DNA of 26,948 bases. Origin: an uncultured Collinsella sp. GTDB lineage: Bacteria; Actinomycetota; Coriobacteriia; Coriobacteriales; Coriobacteriaceae. The stretch is taken from the NCBI GenBank assembly GCA_900549245.1, contig URNQ01000005.1, positions 1 through 26,948 of the forward strand. The letters are read 5' to 3'. The first letter of the stretch is position 1. Each line of letters opens with the position of its first letter. Below are positions 23,963 to 26,948 of this stretch, piece after piece. The position numbers were made by a program, and so were the translations under genes. The notes under the pieces were generated by a model. The model was not told where the DNA came from, ran no database searches, and saw only the letters and a program-made list of their open reading frames with translations.

Positions 23963-25233
23963 TGAAACAGACCACGAACACCGCTGCGACCACGCTCGAG
24001 CAGGTTAATGCGATGCCGGCCGCCACTTGGGGCTGGCTCAAGATGAACCAGACCAAGCTCGAGCTTTCGAACGAGCTTGCCGCCGCGCCCGCCGAAGCCG
24101 TTGATGTCGAAGGCTTGGACGAGCGGCTCCGCGGTGCGGACGACGCCTTCGACACCGCTATGAACGCCATGGCCGAGCGCTTCCCCGAGCGCCGCGCCTT
24201 TGCCCCCGGCGACGCCGCCGACCGTGCCCGCATCACGCCCGAGACCGAGCTCGACGTGCCCGCCACCTCGGTCTACCAGGCCGGCGCCATCAAGCTCGAG
24301 GAGGAGCTCTCCCCCGCCGAGGCCTTCGAGACCGGCATGGGCGAGGCTGCCTACACCTATCTGGCAGACCATGCCACCAAGCGCATCGTTATTGATGTGC
24401 CCGCCTACCAGCACGCCACGGTTACCGTGCGCGTAAGCGGCGTCGACGCTGCGGCCGCCATCGCCGCCATCGACGTCGTCGCCCGTCCCCAGTCGACGCT
24501 CGACCTGCAGATCGCCCTGGACTCCCCCGTTGCCGGCGAGGGCGTCGTGGGTTCTGCGCTGCGCGTGTGCGCCCACGAGTACGCCACCGTCAACGTGACC
24601 TGCACGCAGACGCTCGACGACAGCTGGATCGCACTCGACGACACCGGCCTGTTCCTGGACGAGGGCGCACGCGTCAACGTGCAGCACACCGTCCTGGGTG
24701 CCGGTGCCAGCGCCACCGGCCTTGCCGGCGACCTGCTGGGCGACACCGCCAAGGTGACGATCGACACCGATTACCTGGGTGCCCGCGAACAGGTGCGCGA
24801 CTTTAACTACGAGCTGCGCCATCGCGGCCGCAAGACCGAGTGCGAGATCGACGCCAACGGCGTGCTGACCGGCACGTCCAAGAAGGTCTACCGCGGCACC
24901 ATCGACCTCGTGCACGGCTGCAAGGGCGCAACCGGCACCGAACGCGAAACCGTGTTGCTGGCCAACAAGGGCGTCGACAACAAGACTGTCCCCGTCATCC
25001 TGTGCGACGAGGACGACGTCGCCGGCAACCACGGCGCCACCATCGGCCACGTCCGCGACGAGCAGCTGTTCTACCTCGCCTGCCGCGGCCTTGACCAAAA
25101 CGCCGCCGAGGACCTGTTCATCCGCGCCAAGCTGGAGGACGCCGCGCTTTCCGCCACCGATGAGCGCCCCCGCGCCGCCGTCGTCCGCCTGGGCAACAAC
25201 CTGATCGACAACTTTGAGGAGGAGCTCGCATGA
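23962..25233 (+). CDS. sufD: SufD, Fe-S scaffold partner subunit
   Basis: A 423-aa protein whose ATG overlaps the sufB stop by one base (TAATG) and is preceded by AAGGAG. The N-terminal half is acidic and variable. The C-terminal half has the SufBD beta-helix core (VRDFNYELRHRGRKTECEI, KVYRGTIDLVHGCKGA) and the conserved end block HGATIGHVRDEQLFYLACRGL, where NHGA carries the His used with SufB at the cluster site. SufD pairs with SufB and SufC to form the SufBC2D complex and helps iron entry. It ends in an ATGA overlap with sufS, so translation is coupled. GC-rich and intact. Confidence 0.95.
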   Translation: MKQTTNTAATTLEQVNAMPAATWGWLKMNQTKLELSNELAAAPAEAVDVEGLDERLRGADDAFDTAMNAMAERFPERRAFAPGDAADRARITPETELDVPATSVYQAGAIKLEEELSPAEAFETGMGEAAYTYLADHATKRIVIDVPAYQHATVTVRVSGVDAAAAIAAIDVVARPQSTLDLQIALDSPVAGEGVVGSALRVCAHEYATVNVTCTQTLDDSWIALDDTGLFLDEGARVNVQHTVLGAGASATGLAGDLLGDTAKVTIDTDYLGAREQVRDFNYELRHRGRKTECEIDANGVLTGTSKKVYRGTIDLVHGCKGATGTERETVLLANKGVDNKTVPVILCDEDDVAGNHGATIGHVRDEQLFYLACRGLDQNAAEDLFIRAKLEDAALSATDERPRAAVVRLGNNLIDNFEEELA

Positions 25234-26551
25234 TCGACACCGAGCACGTTAAATGCGATACCTGCACCGCCCCCGAGCCCATGATGCTCGACGCCAGCGA
25301 CGAGGCTTCGCGCGGCTGGCCCACCGTGGACATCGAGAATAACCCCTACAAGGGCCAGTTCCCGCTGTTCCAGCAGCACCCCGAGATCGCCTTTCTCGAT
25401 AGCGCTGCCACCGCGCAGCGCCCCGCCTGCGTGCTCGACGCCGAGCGCGACTTCTACCAGCGCATGAACGCCAACCCGCTGCGCGGCCTGTACTCACTAT
25501 CCGTCGAGGCCACCGACGCTATCGCGAAGGTGCGCCAGCAGATCGCCGATCTCATCGGCGCTTCCCAGGCCAACGAGATCATCTTCACCCGCAACACCAG
25601 CGAGTCGCTCAACCTGGTCGCCAAGAGCTTTGCGCCCACGGTGCTCGAGCCCGGCGACGAGGTCGTCATCACCATCATGGAGCACCACTCCAACCTGATT
25701 CCTTGGCAGCAGGTCTGCCGCGAGACCGGCGCCAAGCTCGTCTACCTCTACCCCACCAAGACCGGCCAGCTCACCACCGAAGAAGTGCTTGCCAAGGTTG
25801 GCCCCAAAACCAAGATTCTGGCCGTGGGTCAGGTCTCTAACGTGCTGGGCGTCGAGAACCCGGTCAAGAACCTCGGCAAGCTCGTACACAAGTACGGCGG
25901 CTACCTGGTCGTCGACGGCGCGCAGTCGCTGCCGCACATGCCGGTCGATATGGCCGATCTGGGCGCCGACTTCTTTGCCTTTAGCGCGCACAAGGCCATG
26001 GGCCCCATGGGTATCGGCGTGCTGTGGGGCAAGATGGACCTGCTCAACGCCATGCCGCCCATGCTTACCGGTGGCGAAATGATCGATTCGGTCACCGAGC
26101 AGGACGCCGTCTGGGCGCCCGTCCCCGAGAAGTTCGAGGCCGGCACGCAGGACGCCGCCGGCATCTTCGCCACAGGCGCCTCGACTACCTCGTCAACACG
26201 GTTGGCTATGAAAACATCCAGGCACGCGAGCAGGCACTCGTCCACTACCTGATGGGCGAGCTCATGCAGCTCGACTTTGTCCAGATCATCGGCTCCATCT
26301 ACTGGGACAACCATCACGGCGTCGTGAGCTTTAACGTCAAGGGCATCCACCCGCACGATGTCGCGAGCATCATGGACATGGACGGCGTCTGCATCCGCGC
26401 CGGTCACCACTGTGCACAGCCACTGCTCACCTGGCTGGGCGTCGAGAACCTCGCCTGCTGCCGCGCCAGCGTAGCCTTCTACAACGACAAGGCCGACATC
26501 GACAAGTTCATCGCCGGTCTGCATCACGTTTGGAGTACGTTCAATGGGTAA
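25230..26551 (+). pseudogene. sufS: SufS cysteine desulfurase, with an apparent -1 frameshift
   Basis: Type-II cysteine desulfurase. Frame one carries ITIMEHHSNLIPWQ, VVDGAQSLPH and the PLP-lysine motif FSAHKAMGPMGIGVLWG, up to EAGTQDAAGIFATGA. The family sequence then resumes one frame over at about 26180 as LDYLVNTVGYENIQ and ends at 26551, including the active-site Cys loop GVCIRAGHHCAQPLL. Net loss is one base modulo three; alignment by memory with SufS (GLGAAIDYL) would fit four missing bases in the GCC-rich stretch 26175-26181. Restored length is about 440 aa. A roughly 45-residue N-terminal extension carries CDTC. SufS takes sulfur from cysteine and hands it to SufU. The stop overlaps sufU by eight bases. 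Confidence 0.85.
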
Positions 26552-26948
26552 CCTTTACACCTCCACCACGTTCATGGAGCACAACTCACACCCCGACTAT
26601 AAGTACGAGATGGATGCCCCCACGCACGAGCACGACGGCATCAACCCCAGCTGCGGCGACGAGCTCACCTTGCAGCTGCGCGTCGAGAACAACGTGATCG
26701 AGGAGGCCTCCTTTACCGGCCACGGCTGCGCCATCAGCCAGGCCAGCGCCGACATCATGGCCGACCTCATTACCGGCGAGACGGTCGAGGAAGCACGCCG
26801 ACTGGCAGGGCTTTTCCTCGCCATGATCCGCGGCGAGGGGCTCTCCGAGGAGGACCTGGAAGACCTGGACGAGGCCGCCCAGCTCCAGGACATCTCGCAC
26901 ATGCCCGCACGCGTCAAGTGCGCCGAGCTCCCCTGGCGTACCCTCGAC
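26544..26948 (+). CDS. sufU: SufU, Zn-dependent sulfur-relay partner of SufS (partial, cut by window end)
   Basis: Starts MGNLYTSTTFMEHNSHPDYK; 135 codons are visible and the frame is open at the right edge. The three zinc-binding cysteines of SufU are present in NPSCGDEL, GHGCAISQAS and ARVKCAELPW, together with the Asp of SCGD. The insertion between them (GLSEEDLEDLDEAAQLQDIS) distinguishes SufU from the IscU scaffold. SufU accepts persulfide sulfur from the SufS active-site Cys through zinc-ligand exchange. The gene overlaps the end of sufS by eight bases, supporting joint translation. Only the last few residues should be missing. Confidence 0.93.
   Translation, partial: MGNLYTSTTFMEHNSHPDYKYEMDAPTHEHDGINPSCGDELTLQLRVENNVIEEASFTGHGCAISQASADIMADLITGETVEEARRLAGLFLAMIRGEGLSEEDLEDLDEAAQLQDISHMPARVKCAELPWRTLD

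Noticed and set aside
23812..25098. 428-codon minus-strand ORF opposite sufD
   Set aside because: Antisense shadow of the same kind.

Overview
The window reads as a chromosome segment of a high-GC actinobacterium of the class Coriobacteriia, most likely Collinsella or a close relative. This is inferred from the sufCBDSU order behind a divergent Rrf2 regulator, the strongly GC-biased codon use of the right two thirds, and the style of the cell-surface glycosyltransferase cluster. No rRNA, tRNA or CRISPR array was seen.

Positions 1-8952 form an AT-richer accessory island. It carries a 228-aa gene of unknown function, a DUF2971 gene, decayed fragments (a frameshifted HicB-like antitoxin, a broken membrane gene, non-coding debris) and a membrane protein with a winged-helix-like N-terminus. 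It also carries two tight gene pairs that look like defence modules: a GHKL ATPase/DUF4325 protein followed by a SIR2-like protein (4539-7138), and a DUF4869 protein translationally coupled to a P-loop ATPase (7526-8952). A 65-bp imperfect direct repeat brackets most of the island. One copy is the 3' end of an intact glycosyltransferase gene (8942-9006); the other is an orphan copy at 1046-1110.

Positions 8949-17135 are a surface polysaccharide locus. Five family-2 glycosyltransferases are packed on the minus strand, and four of them have an A-B-A'-B' order that implies duplication of a two-gene unit. A divergent GlfT1-like glycosyltransferase lies on the plus strand. Next come a degenerate AAA-ATPase-like/DUF1703-type protein (17156-18952) and a secreted, probably sortase-anchored, lysozyme-like protein with a long Ser-rich stalk (19155-20942), which has a clear terminator.

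Positions 21082-26948 hold the iron-sulfur cluster assembly locus: an Rrf2/IscR-type regulator with three cysteines, a divergent control region with two tandem 31-bp palindromes sharing one architecture, and sufC, sufB, sufD, sufS and sufU (cut by the window edge). SufC-SufB-SufD would form the scaffold complex, while SufS and SufU mobilise and relay sulfur. Both sufB and sufS carry a net -1 frameshift. As this operon is normally the only Fe-S assembly route in such bacteria, assembly error is the first explanation to test.
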